A stretch of 64,000 nt of DNA from contig OY282560.1 in assembly GCA_958295665.1 (NCBI GenBank), positions 50,158,333 through 50,222,332 of the forward strand, read 5' to 3'. Positions 46,179-58,437 of the stretch are shown piece after piece. Under the pieces are notes generated by a model that had not been told where the DNA came from, did not search any database, and was given only the letters and a program-made list of their open reading frames with translations. Numbering within the stretch: position 1 is the first letter of the stretch; each line of letters starts with the position of its first letter. Position numbers and translations under genes: made by a program. The stretch comes from Tipula vernalis (lineage: Eukaryota; Arthropoda; Insecta; Diptera; Tipulidae).

Positions 46179-49100
46179 CGAAATCGAAAAGACAAATTTT
46201 TCAAGATTTCCCACGGGAAACTTGGACTGAATTTTTTCCTGCGATAGCTATTTACAAGTCACATCAATCCAATTTATCTCCAGACATAACACTCTAGAGG
46301 CTAATTTTATTCATCCATTTCTTACTTTCGGCTGGAAACTTTTTTGAATTTTCCGAGATTTCCCACGGGAAACTTGTACTGATTTTTTTCCTGCGATAGC
46401 TATTGATAAATCACATCAATGCAATTCATCTCAAGACATAACACTTTAAAGGCTGATTTTATACAAATTTTCTAATAATTGTTGGAAAATCGAATTTTCC
46501 GAGATTTCCCACGGGAAACTTGAACTGAATTTCTTTCTTGCAACAGCTATTAAGTAATCACATCAATTGGATCCATCTCCAGACATAACACTCTAGAAGC
46601 TGATTTTATACAAATTTTCTAATAATTTTTGGAAAATCGAATTTTCCGAGATTTCCCACGGGAAACTTTAACTGAATTGTTTTCCTGCGATAGCTATTGA
46701 GTAATCACATCAATTGAATCCATCTCCAGACATAACACTCTAGAGGCTGATTTTATACAAATTTTCTAATAATTTTTGGAAAATCGAATTTCCCGAGATT
46801 TCCCACGGGAAAACTGAACTGAATTTTTTTCCTGCGATATCTATTGACAAGTCACATCAATGCCATCCATCTCCAGACATAACACTCTCAAAGCTTTTTT
46901 TATTCATCCATTTCTTACTTTCGGCTGGTATGTTTTATGAATTTCCCGAGATTTCCCACGGGAAACTTGTACTGAATTTTTTTTTTGCAACAGCTATTAA
47001 GTAATCACATCAATTAAATCCATCTCCAGACATAACACTCTAGAGGCGGATTTTATACAAATTTTCTAATAATTTTTGAAAATCGAATTTCCCGAGATTT
47101 CCCACGGGAAACTTGAACTGAATTTTTTTCCTGCGATATCTATTGACAAGTCACATCAATGCCATTCATCTCCAGACATAACACTCTCGAGGCTTTTTTT
47201 ATTCATCCATTTCTTACTTTCGGCTGGTATGTTTTATGAATTTCCCGAGATTTCCCACGGGAAACTTGTACTGAATTTTTTTCCTGCGGTAGCTATTGAG
47301 TAATCACATCAATTGAATCCATCTACAGACATAACACTCTAGAGGCTGATTTTATACAAATTTTCTAATAATTTTTGGAAAATCGAATTTTCCGAGATTT
47401 CCCACGGGAAACTTGAACTCAATTTTTTTCCTGCGATAGCTATTGACAAGTCACATCAATGCAATCCATCTCCAGACATAACACTTTAAAGGCTGATTTT
47501 ATACAAATTTTCTAATAATTGTTGGAAAATCGAATTTTCCGAGATTTCCCACGGGAAACTTGAACTGAATTTCTTTCTTGCAACAGCTATTAAGTAATCA
47601 CATCAATTGGATCCATCTCCAGACATAACACTCTAGAAGCTGATTTTATACAAATTTTCTAATAATTTTTGGAAAATCGAATTTTCCGAGATTTCCCACG
47701 GGAAACTTGAACTGAATTTTTTTCTTGCAACAGCTATTAAGTAATCACATCAATTGGATCCATCTCCAGACATAACACTTTAGAGGCGGATTTTATACAA
47801 ATTTTCTAATAATTTTTGGAAAATCGAATTTTCCGAGATTTCCCACGGGAAACTTGAACTGAATTTTTTTCCTGCGATATCTATTGACAAGTCACATCAA
47901 TGCAATCCATCTCCAGACATAACACTCTGGAGGCTTTTTTTATTCATCCATTTCTTACTTTCGGCTGGTATGTTTATTGAATTTCCCGAGATTTCCCACG
48001 GGAAACTTGAACTGAATTTTTTTCCTGCGATAGCTATTGATAAATCACATCAATTGAATCCATCTCCAGACATAACACTCTAGAGGCTGATTTTATACAA
48101 ATTTCTAATAATTGTTGGAAAATCGAATTTTCCGAGATTTCCCACGGGAAACTTGAACTGAATTTTTTTCCTGCGATAGTTATTGACAAGTCACATCAAT
48201 GCAATCCATCTCCAGACATAACACTTTAAAGGCTGATTTTATACAAATTTTCTAATAATTGTTGGAAAATCGAATTTTCCGAGATTTCCCACGGGAAACT
48301 TGAACTGAATTTTTTTCCTGCAATAGCTATTAAGTATTTACATCAATTGAATCAATCTCCAGACATAACACTCTAGAGGCTGATTTTATACAAATTTTCT
48401 AATAATTTTTGGAAAATCGAATTTTCCGAGATTTCCCACGGGAAACTTGAACTGAATTTTTTTCCTGCGATAGCTATTGAGTATTCACATCAATGCAATC
48501 CATCTCCAGACATAACACTCTGGAGGCTTTTTTTATTCATCCATTTCTTACTTTCGGCTGGTAAGTTTTTTGAATTTCCCGAGATTTCCCACGGGAAACT
48601 TGAACTGAATTTTTTTCCTGCGATAGCTATTGACAAGTCACATCAATCCAATCCATCTCCAGACATAACACTCTAGAGGCTGATTTTATTCATCCATTTC
48701 TTACTTTCGGCTGGAAACTTTTTTGAATTTTCCGAGATTTCCCACGGGAAACTTGTACTGATTTTTTTTCCTGCGATAGCTATTGATAAATCACATCAAT
48801 GCAATTCATCTCAAGACATAACACTTTAAAGGCTGATTTTATACAAATTTTCTAATAATTTTTGGAAAATCGAATTTTCCGAGATTTCCCACAGGAAACT
48901 TAAACTGAATTTTTTTCCTGCAATAGCTATTGAGTAATCACATCAATTGAATCAATCTCCAGACATAACACTCTAGAGGCTGATTTTATACAAATTTTCA
49001 AATAATTTTTGGAAAATCGAATTTTCCGAGATTTCCCACGGGAAACTTGAACTGAATTTTTTTCTTGCAATAGCTATTAAGTAATCACATCAATTGGATC

Positions 49101-52100
49101 CATCTCCAGACATAACACTCTAGAGGCTGATTTTATACAAATTTTCTAATAACTTTTGGAAAATCGAATTTTCCGAGATTTCCCACGGGAAACTTGAACT
49201 GAATTTTTTTCCTGCGATAGCTATTGAGTATTAACATCAATGCAATCCATCTCCAGACATAACACTCTGGAGGCTTTTATTATTCATCCATTTCTTACTT
49301 TCGGCTGGTAAGTTTTTTGAATTTCCCGAGATTTCCCACGGGAAACTTGAACTGAATTTTTTTCCTGCGATAGCTATTGACAAGTCACATCAATCCAATC
49401 CATCTCCAGACATAACACTCTAGAGGCTGATTTTATTCATCCATTTCTTACTTTCGGCTGGAAACTTTTTTGAATTTTCCGAGATTTCCCACGGGAAACT
49501 TGTACTGATTTTTTTTCCTGTGATAGCTATTGATAAATCACATCAATGCAATTCATCTCAAGACATAACACTTTAAAGGCTGATTTTATACAAATTTTCT
49601 AATAATTTTTGGAAAATCGAATTTTCCGAGATTTCCCACGGGAAACTTGAACTGAATTTCTTTCTTGCAACAGTTATTAAGTAATCACATCAATTGGATC
49701 CATCTTCAGATATAACACTCTTGAGGCTGATTTTATACAAATTTTCTAATAATTTTTGGAAAATCGAATTTTCCGAGATTTCCCACGGGAAACTTGAACT
49801 GAATTTTTTTCCTGCTATAGCTATTGACAAGTCACATCAATGCAATCCATCTCCAGACATAACACTCTAGAGGCTGATTTTATTCATCCATTTCTTACTT
49901 TCGGCTGGAAACTTTTTTGAATTTTCCGAGATTTCCCACGGGAAACTTGAACTGAATTTTTTTCTTGCAATAGCTATTGTGTATTCACATCAATTGAATC
50001 AATCTCCAGACATAACACTCTAGAGGCTGATTTTATACAAATTTTCAAAAAAATTTTTGGAAAATCGTATTTTCCGAGATTTCCCACGGGAAACTTGAAC
50101 TGAATTTTTTTCTTGCAACAGCTATTAAGAAATCACATCAATTGAATCCATCTCCAGACATAACACTCTAGAGGCTGATTTTATACAAATTTTCTAATAA
50201 TTTTTGGAAAATCGAATTTTCCGAGATTTCCCACAGGAAACTTGAACTGAATTTTTTTCCTGCGATAGTTATTGACAAGTCACATCAATGCAATCCATCT
50301 CCAGACATAACACTTTAAAGGCTGATTTTATACCAATTTTCTAATAATTGTTGGAAAATCGAATTTTCCGAGATTTCCCACGGGAAACTTGAACTGAATT
50401 TTTTTCCTGCGATAGCTATTGACAAGTCACATCAATCCAATCTATCTCCAGACATAACACTCTAGAGGCTGATTTTATTCATCCATTTCTTACTTTCGGC
50501 TGGAAACTTTTTTGAATTTTCCGAGATTTCCCACGGGAAACTTGTACTGATTTTTTTTCCTGCGATAGCTATTGATAAATCACATCAATGCAATTCATCT
50601 CCAAACATAACACTTTAAAGGCTGATTTTATACAAATTTTCTAATAATTGTTGGAAAATCGAATTTTCCGAGATTTCCCACGGGAAACTTGAACTGAATT
50701 TTTTTCCTGCGATGCTATTGACAAGTCACATCAATCCAATCCATCTCCAGACATAACACTCTAGAGGCTGATTTTATTCATCCATTTCTTACTTTCGGCT
50801 GGAAACTTTTTTGAATTTTCCGAGATTTCCCACGGGAAACTTGTACTGATTTTTTTTCCTGCGATAGCTATTGATAAATCACATCAATGCAATTCATCTC
50901 CAAACATAACACTTTAAAGGCTGATTTTATACAAATTTTCTAATAATTGTTGGAAATCGAATTTTCCGAGATTTCCCACGGGAAACTTGAACTGAATTTT
51001 TTTCCTGCAATAGCTATTGGGTATTCACATCAATTGAATCAATCTCCAGACATAACACTCTAGAGGCTGATTTTATACAAATTTTCAAATAATTTTTGGA
51101 AAATCGAATTTTCCGAGATTTCCCACGGGAAACTTGAACTGAATTTTTTTCTTGCAACAGCTATTAAGTAATCACATCAATTGGATCAATCTCCAGACAT
51201 AACACTCTAGAGGCTGATTTTATACAAATTGTCAAATAATTTTTGGAAAATCGAATTTTCCGAGATTTCCCACGGGAAACTTGAACTGAATTTTTTTCCT
51301 GCGATAGTTATTGACAAGTCACATCAATGCAATCCATCTCCAGACATAACACTTTAAAGGCTGATTTTATACAAATTTTCTAATAATTGTTGGAAAATCG
51401 AATTTTCCGAGATTTCCCACGGGAAACTTGAACTGAATTTTTTTCCTGCAATAGCTATTGACAAGTCACATCAATCCAATCCATCTCCAGACATAACACT
51501 CTAGAGGCTGATTTTATTCATCCATTTCTTACTTTCGGCTGGAAACTTTTTTGAATTTTCCGAGATTTCCCACGGGAAACTTGAACTGAATTTTTTTCCT
51601 GCAATAGCTATTGTGTATTCACATCAATTGAATCAATCTCCAGACATAACACTCTAGAGGCTGATTTTATACAAATTTTCAAATAATTTTTGGAAAATCG
51701 AATTTTCCGAGATTTCCCACGGGAAACTTGAACTGAATTTTTTTCTTGCAACAGCTATTAAGTAATCACATTAATTGGATCAATCTCCAGACATAACACT
51801 CTAGAGGCTGATTTTATACAAATTTTCTAATAATTTTTGGAAAATCGAATTTTCCGAGATTTCCCACGGGAAACTTGAACTGAATTTTTTTCTTGCAACA
51901 GCTATTAAGTAATCACATCAATTGGATCCATCTCCAGACATAACACTCTAGAGGCGGATTTTATACAAATTTTCTAATAATTTTTGGAAAATCGAATTTT
52001 CCGAGATTTCCCACGGGAAACTTGAACTGAATTTTTTTCCTGCGATATCTATTGACAAGTCACATCAATGCAATCCATCTCCAGACATAACACTCTGGAG

Positions 52101-53830
52101 GCTTTTTTTATTCATCCATTTCTTACTTTCGGCTGGTATGTTTATTGAATTTCCCGAGATTTCCCACGGGAAACTTGAACTGAATTTTTTTCCTGCGATA
52201 GCTATTGAGTAATCACATCAATTGAATCCATCTCCAGACATAACACTCTAGAGGCTGATTTTATACAAATTTCTAATAATTGTTGGAAAATCGAATTTTC
52301 CGAGATTTCCCACAGGAAACTTGAACTGAATTTTTTTCCTGCAATAGCTATTAAGTATTTACATCAATTGAATCAATCTCCAGACATAACACTCTAGAGG
52401 CTGATTTTATACAAATTTTCTAATAATTTTTGGAAAATCGAATTTTCCGAGATTTCCCACGGGAAACTTGAACTGAATTTTTTTCCTGCGATAGCTATTG
52501 AGTATTCACATCAATGCAATTCATCTCCAGACATAACACTCTGGAGGCTTTTTTTATTCATCCATTTCTTACTTTCGGCTGGTAAGTTTTTTGAATTTCC
52601 CGAGATTTCCCACGGGAAACTTGAACTGAATTTTTTTCCTGCGATAGCTATTGACAAGTCACATCAATCCAATCCATCTCCAGACATAACACTCTAGAGG
52701 CTGATTTTATTCATCCATTTCTTACTTTCGGCTGGAAACTTTTTTGAATTTTCCGAGATTTCCCACGGGAAACTTGTACTGATTTTTTTTCCTGCGATAG
52801 CTATTGATAAATCACATCAATGCAATTCATCTCAAGACATAACACTTTAAAGGCTGATTTTATACAAATTTTCTAATAATTTTTGGAAAATCGAATTTTC
52901 CGAGATTTCCCACAGGAAACTTAAACTGAATTTTTTTCCTGCAATAGCTATTGAGTAATCACATCAATTGAATCAATCTCCAGACATAACACTCTAGAGG
53001 CTGATTTTATACAAATTTTCAAATAATTTTTGGAAAATCGAATTTTCCGAGATTTCCCACGGGAAACTTGAACTGAATTTTTTTCTTGCAACAGCTATTA
53101 AGTAATCACATCAATTGGATCCATCTCCAGACATAACACTCTAGAGGCTGATTTTATACAAATTTTCTAATAATTTTTGGAAAATCGAATTTTCCGAGAT
53201 TTCCCACGGGAAACTTGAACTGAATTTTTTTCCTGCGATAGCTATTGACAAGTCACATCAATGCAATCCATCTCCAGATATAACACTCTAGAGGCTTTTT
53301 TTATTCATCCATTTCTTACTTTCGGCTGGTAAGTTTTTTGAATTTCCCGAGATTTCCCACGGGAAACTTGAACTGAATTTTTTTCCTGCGATAGCTATTG
53401 ACAAGTCACATCAATCCAATCCATCTCCAGACATAACACTCTAGAGGCTGATTTTATTCATCCATTTCTTACTTTCGGCTGGAAACTTTTTTGAATTTTC
53501 CGAGATTTCCCACGGGAAACTTGTACTGATTTTTTTTCCTGCGATAGCTATTGATAAATCACATCAATGCAATTCATCTCAAGACATAACACTTTAAAGG
53601 CTGATTTTATACAAATTTTCTAATAATTTTTGGAAAATCGAATTTTCCGAGATTTCCCACAGGAAACTTAAACTGAATTTTTTTCCTGCAATAGCTATTG
53701 AGTAATCACATCAATTGAATCCATCTCCAGAGATAACACTCTAGAGGCTGATTTTATACAAATTTTCTAATAATTTTTGGAAAATCGAATTTTCCGAGAT
53801 TTCCCACGGGAAACTTGAGCTGAATTTATT
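46179..53830 (-). repeat. Right satellite arm, ~51 monomers in minus orientation
   Basis: From about 46179 every monomer is reverse-complemented: GATTTCCCACGGGAAACTTG replaces the left-arm phrase. The same three monomer types are present, but the order is less regular, and right-arm variants such as CGGCTGGTATGTTT and GGAGGCTTTTTTTATTC are not seen on the left. A segment at about 47780-49000 is closely repeated at about 51950-53170. The last monomers before 53830 become degenerate. Arms that differ in this way are not simple mirror copies. Confidence 0.9.
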
Positions 53831-54207
53831 AATTCGACAGCTATTGACAAATCACATAAAAACGATTCAGCTTTAGATATATACTCTAGAGGCTGATTTT
53901 ATTCCAATTTTGTATATTCTTCTGATTTTCCGATATTTTCTACGAAGCAAAGTTTTACACGTATATTTATTTACAAAAATTTATATTTATAGATTCTATG
54001 TATCCTATTTATTTTCGGCTGATAACTACTGATTTTTTTTATTTTCGCCTTGAATGTTGTATCATAATCTGCATTATCGACTTTTAACTTTCGGCTGGGA
54101 TTGGACAATCTGCCTTACCATTTTTTTAACTTTCGGCTGGACTAACACAATCTGCATTATCGACATTTCACTTTCGGCTGGCAACTTTCGGCTAACTTTA
54201 ACAGTAT
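53831..54207 (-). repeat. Right terminal inverted repeat and subterminal region
   Basis: After the last monomer there is about 170 bp of decayed AT-rich sequence. CTTTCGGCTGG-type motifs then follow at about 54088, 54132, 54172 and 54187 and an ATCTGCATTATCGAC block occurs twice. The final 60 bp mirror the left end. The decayed part has no counterpart at the left end. Confidence 0.75.
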
Positions 54208-54216
54208 AATTATAAC
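54208..54216. repeat. Right copy of 9-bp target duplication AATTATAAC
   Basis: This is the exact partner of 38934-38942, starting immediately after the right inverted end. AT-rich sequence makes a chance 9-bp match possible, but both copies fall exactly at the element borders. Confidence 0.7.
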
Positions 54217-57199
54217 GCTGGTTGATTGTATTTGTCTGTCTGTGTATTTTGAATGAGGCTGTTATGTATAGTTGATATATTGCCAGATATTCACTTCGTA
54301 CATTATAAAGTTACATATGTATTTTGAAACACTTGTTATACAAATTTTTTTTTTTTTTTTTTTTTTATAAAAATGAAAATTAAATAATTTCGAGGAATTC
54401 TGAAGAAATAAAAACGAAATATGATGGCAGAGATGGATTTTTACAAATTGACAATTAGCTGAAGAAACAGTTCCATTTTCTAAGTGTAAATGTTTATCTT
54501 GCCAATTGTTTTTTTTTTTTTTTTTTAATTTTTTTAACACGTAGATTTACGTTTCTTTCATGACAACTTCCTAAGATGGGCCACGTTGGTTAATTGAATA
54601 CCGCCATTACGGTTAATTGAATACGGTAGTATCAGGGATTATCTATCTGTCACATGGGGTGGAGTGTACATAGTTGCGTTTGAGATTATATTTTTAGAGC
54701 AAAAATAACCAGTCCGTTAACTGTTAATATACGGTGTATACTTGTTTGATTTGATTGCTGGCTCTGGTACATTAAATATTTTATAAGCCTTTATTATTCG
54801 GTTGATTATAAATAACATTTGTTTGCCTTATTTTATGCGTGTTTATACATAAAAATGATTTTTTAGTGCCCCTAGATTATAAAATTTATTTGATTTAATT
54901 TATTGTAAACAATCTGAACCTGTTTCTGCCAAATCCAGAAAAAAATAACGAATAGAATTTGACCAAAATTGAGTTACCCGAGTTTTGATATTTTTAGCAT
55001 CTAATTATTTTACAATCTATCACTTTCTGAGACATTCTGTAAATTTTTTTGACCTTTACATTGGCAAGATTGTCGTATTGAGCATTATTATCGCCTGAAA
55101 AAAATCACTCACATTAATTGTGTAAAAACTGCTCTTTGTGGTGTTGAATAGGTTGTTTGATATATAATTGATATCTGGTACTGGAAATTCTAATCATTTC
55201 CCTTTATTATTGGGGATCAGCCATCAGTTGTTGCCATCAAGTATACGTGTTTTCATTTGCTTAGAACCGTGGTGTATTTACTGCGATTCTTTTTCGTAAT
55301 AACTAGTGAGACTTTGCCCCGTCTTTGCTTGATGTCTGTGGCTGCAAAGCCCTTTACATTTTTAGCCTCACTGTTGTTCTCTTCATTTAACCTTTTTTTT
55401 TTTTTTAACTTTCTTTTTTCTTGTTCAGGAAAAAAAGTTCACCGTGAATGTTAGCTTACCTTTCTTGTTTGGAGGAAAAATCCAATATATTTTTGTCAAT
55501 CTACAATTGTTTCTTTTTGTCCAAATATGTTTAACTGTATTAGGTTGTGGTATTTCAGGGTGTTCCATTTTGTCAGTGGACATGGCTCTTTTCTCATTGT
55601 GAAAGGTACATTATTATATTTGACTAATTTAGTTCATTCTCAATTTGTCATCAATGCATTATATTTGTGAAGCGTTGATGTACTCCTGCAATTCTTTTAT
55701 ACTCCGCCTGTGTCTTCGTGTCATGAAAGTACCGCTATACTCCGCAATAATGACTACTGTTAAACGGTTTTTAGTATGGATATCTGTGTATCAGGCAGGC
55801 TTAAGTCGGCCCCAGGTATAGCTCTGGAATCTGTAATGAAATATCTGTCTATTAAATATCTTTTAATTTTCTATAGAAATCATAGGTTTTAATAGGGAGT
55901 TTGCTTACAATTCTTAAATTCCAAATAGCCTATTCGGTATCATTTGTTTCAACTTAGTTTATGTATTTAGTGCATGCCTCATACTCCATACCTCGAACAC
56001 TTTGCACAAATTGGTTGAGTTTTATTTAGTACTTTTTGTAGCACACGGTTGTTTCTGACTATTTAAAATGTTTTTGTTTTTGTAGTATTATTAGAGTTCG
56101 AGTCCCTTTTCGAGCTATCTAGTTTCATCTTGGTTCCACTTCATACATTTTACAAACTCCAAAAAAGCTTGTTGTAACTAAAATGTTACTAGAATTGTTT
56201 CGCATTTTATTCTATAAATTAGACTTACTAAAACAGCTGACACACCACGTCATTTGTAACCAAAGTTTCGAAACCTAGTTCCTCAAATGAAAATAGGTGG
56301 TATAATATGCTCTAATTTTAAAGCAAACAAACATTTACAAAATGAAATTAGATAGAAATCACAACAGGAAATTAGTTTGTACGCCCCCTAATGCTCCGAA
56401 AGAGGAACTAAGTTACCTTCAACCTTTAACTACGGAACCCATTATGTGTTTGTATGCAGTTTTATCTAGGTATTAGAGTTAAAATGGCGAATTGTAGCGA
56501 GTTTTAGCTAATTTTCAGTCGTATGTATCTTCTCTAATCTGAAATTTGACACAATTTTTTTATTAGCTAATTCGCGTCAATCCAATCTTGTTTGCTGTGC
56601 AAATTTCCAGTTCTACAATTCTTTTAACAAGAAGGTTTACGTTTAATATGTTTCTGTGTAGATTTTGTTCTAACTGAAAATATTTTAGCCCTTAATTTGC
56701 GTTACAATTTTCGTTAAGTCGTCAACGGTTAATAATGACTAGGGATTTAAATAATTTAATCTATTTTTTGCTTACATTTTCCGGATGCTTCCTATTCTTC
56801 GTTTTTTTTTTAGATGCCATTGCAATGCACCATAGAACCCGAAAGTGTTTTTGCACTAATCAAGTATCATTAATTAATATTCCTTTAAATTTCTTTTGAG
56901 ATCATCATTTTATTTGCCAAAAAAATTCTGAATGAGAAGAACAACAACAAACAGTAAAATTTGTTATATTCACTATAGTTTTTCATTTATTTATTTATTT
57001 ATTCATTGTACGTGGTGTTGTTGTCATAAACCCGTATTATTATGTGCGTGTACGGCAGAGCTATCCATTTTGTATAAAAATAAATACTGAGCAAATTCAG
57101 TTATTTTTGTAAAATGTGCTGTGCGACAGTTAACATATCTATGTATATGTGTGCGATCAAAATAAATCCCGTATTTACATTTAAAAACTGGGATTCCCG
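54217..57199 (+). other. Intron sequence of the large gene, upstream of the alternative start
   Basis: This is noncoding, with two long T runs (54343-54366 and 54509-54528) and a small direct repeat of GGTTAATTGAATAC near 54589 and 54611. No open frame has coding character. The distal part may hold regulatory DNA for the promoter at 57200, but I see no specific site. Confidence 0.6.
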
Positions 57200-57207
57200 T
57201 ATAAAAG
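57200..57207 (+). promoter_or_regulatory. Candidate TATA box of the alternative promoter
   Basis: TATAAAAG matches the TATA consensus. A start about 30 bp downstream would give a 5' untranslated region of about 370 bp before the ATG at 57600. That leader has stops in the ATG frame (TGA at 57576), as expected for a first exon. No splice acceptor of good quality lies between that stop and the ATG. Supported by position and motif only. Confidence 0.4.
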
Positions 57208-57599
57208 ATTCCCAATATGCGTGATCATATTATTGTTACACCATCGCGTAAAACACAACAGCCGTATCATTCTCTCTTGAACAAACAGCAAAATAACAAA
57301 AATCTCTCAACATCTTTTGTTGTAATGAAAATAAAAATTTGGCGACATTTTCTTTAGTACATATTGAAAATTCTTCAATGATGTTGAGTTTTTGTCCGGT
57401 TTAAGAGTTTTAAAATTAGATTTAAGTGATTTACTTTAGTTTTAAATCGATTTGCGACTGAATTGTTTTTATTTTTTATGGAAAATGGAGTAGTTTTCTT
57501 GTTAATAAAAAATAAATGTTATTAAAGCGGGCCGTTACATAATAGGATTATTTTTAAATCGTTTAAAAATAATTTTGATCAGCAGAAATTATTATTGTA

Positions 57600-58162
57600 A
57601 TGTCATTTCGTGTTCGTTCCTCCTCGGTGGGTGCCCGGCCTCAGCCTAAAGTGCATGTAACATCACGTGCCGAAAGTGTGGCACCGCCAACGCTCGAAGT
57701 GCGTTGTGGTTGTCAATATTTTCAATCGGATTTATTGCTGCCGGATCGTATAAATCCAGTTGGATCAAGGCCGCAATCGCAGCTTGATTACTACGCGGAA
57801 ACAAATCAAGCGACTAATCAACTCGTGATATCAAGGCCACAATCACGTACCGATAATTTGTGTCATGCGGAAGAGCATCAAGTGGGTACAGGGAAATTTT
57901 CAAGGGCCGATTTAATTGGCGGCCGGCCTCGGCCTGTTTCACCGGTTACTACAACCACTGCAGTAAATAATCAAAATAAAAGTACATCGGAAATACATTT
58001 AATGAAAAATGCTCTGGCACAAGTGGGTCACTCATCAACACTGGAACATAGTGCTACGCTAAGCGATGCTGCACATAAACAAATCTACGACTCAAATAAT
58101 CGATTGTCGCCGGTTATGTTTCAGCGACAAAGTGCTTTTGACCGTCAGGATCATTATGTTGG
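57600..58162 (+). CDS. Large gene, alternative first coding exon (short isoform)
   Basis: The frame opens with ATG at 57600 (MSFRVRSSSVGARPQPKVHV). It has coding character to at least the donor GG/GTATGC at 58163, after which it drifts to a stop at 58233. Ending at 58162 leaves two bases (GG), phase 2, which is the same phase as the long-isoform exon ending at 38911. Both therefore fit the acceptor at 58438, giving ...DRQDHYVG joined to DHEYEPVGEP. The 187 residues are rich in Ser, Gln, Arg and Pro, with SRPQS-like words four times (RPQPK, SRPQSQLD, SRPQSRTD, GRPRPVSP) and a CGCQYFQSD segment. If used, it makes an isoform that omits the acidic and charged exons and avoids splicing over the giant palindrome. 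Confidence 0.7.
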
Positions 58163-58437
58163 GTATGCTCCTAATTTTCAAGCCCACTTCCCAAACATAA
58201 AACTAGCGCAACACACTAAAGTAGAATTTACCTAATATTTAATTGTAAATAATCCTAAATATTGCACTATATAGTTCGGCTTGTTTTGTGTATTTAAAGT
58301 GTAATTTTGAGTGCCAAAAAATACTAACATTTAATTTTCATTTAAGATAAATTTAATTATCGTCGCTATTTTTAAAGTGACAGAAATATTTTTCTTGTGT
58401 GTTTTCATTTCGATTTTCATTTCAATTTTATTTTTAG

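Larger units (their letters stand above)
38943..54207. mobile_element. Giant Foldback/MULE-like palindromic satellite element, ~15.3 kb
   Basis: The two ends are inverted copies. The left starts ACCCTGTTAAAGTTAGCCGA, and the right, reverse-complemented, starts ATACTGTTAAAGTTAGCCGA. Both continue with AAGTT(T/G)CCAGCCGAAAGTG and a GTCGATAATGCAGATT block. Between them lie about 100 tandem monomers, plus-oriented to about 46178 and minus-oriented afterwards, with no unique spacer and no transposase frame. Exact 9-bp direct repeats flank it. Long inverted repeats made of subrepeats plus a 9-bp duplication is the description of Drosophila Foldback (FB) elements, which are MULE-related. No sequence homology to FB is claimed. 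It occupies most of a 19.5-kb intron of the host gene. Confidence 0.75.

Noticed and set aside
47076..47303. 75-codon open frame inside the right arm
   Set aside because: It merely reads through satellite monomers. The repeated FPEISHGKL words are the TTTCCCACGGGAAACTTG core translated.
38943..54207. CRISPR-like regular repeats
   Set aside because: Monomers are contiguous with no spacers, change orientation once, and lie in an insect-type intron. This is satellite DNA.
38943..54207. Palindrome as a pure assembly or hairpin-read artefact
   Set aside because: The two arms differ in monomer order and carry arm-specific variants, and the right end has sequence absent on the left. A fold-back artefact would give identical arms. 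Copy number may still be misassembled.
54262..54540. 92-codon minus-strand frame
   Set aside because: It begins and ends in poly-Lys from two A/T homopolymer runs and has no coding character between.
57580..57600. TCAGCAG before the 57600 ATG as a splice acceptor
   Set aside because: No pyrimidine tract precedes it. A transcription start upstream at the TATA-like box explains the exon better, though cDNA could overturn this.
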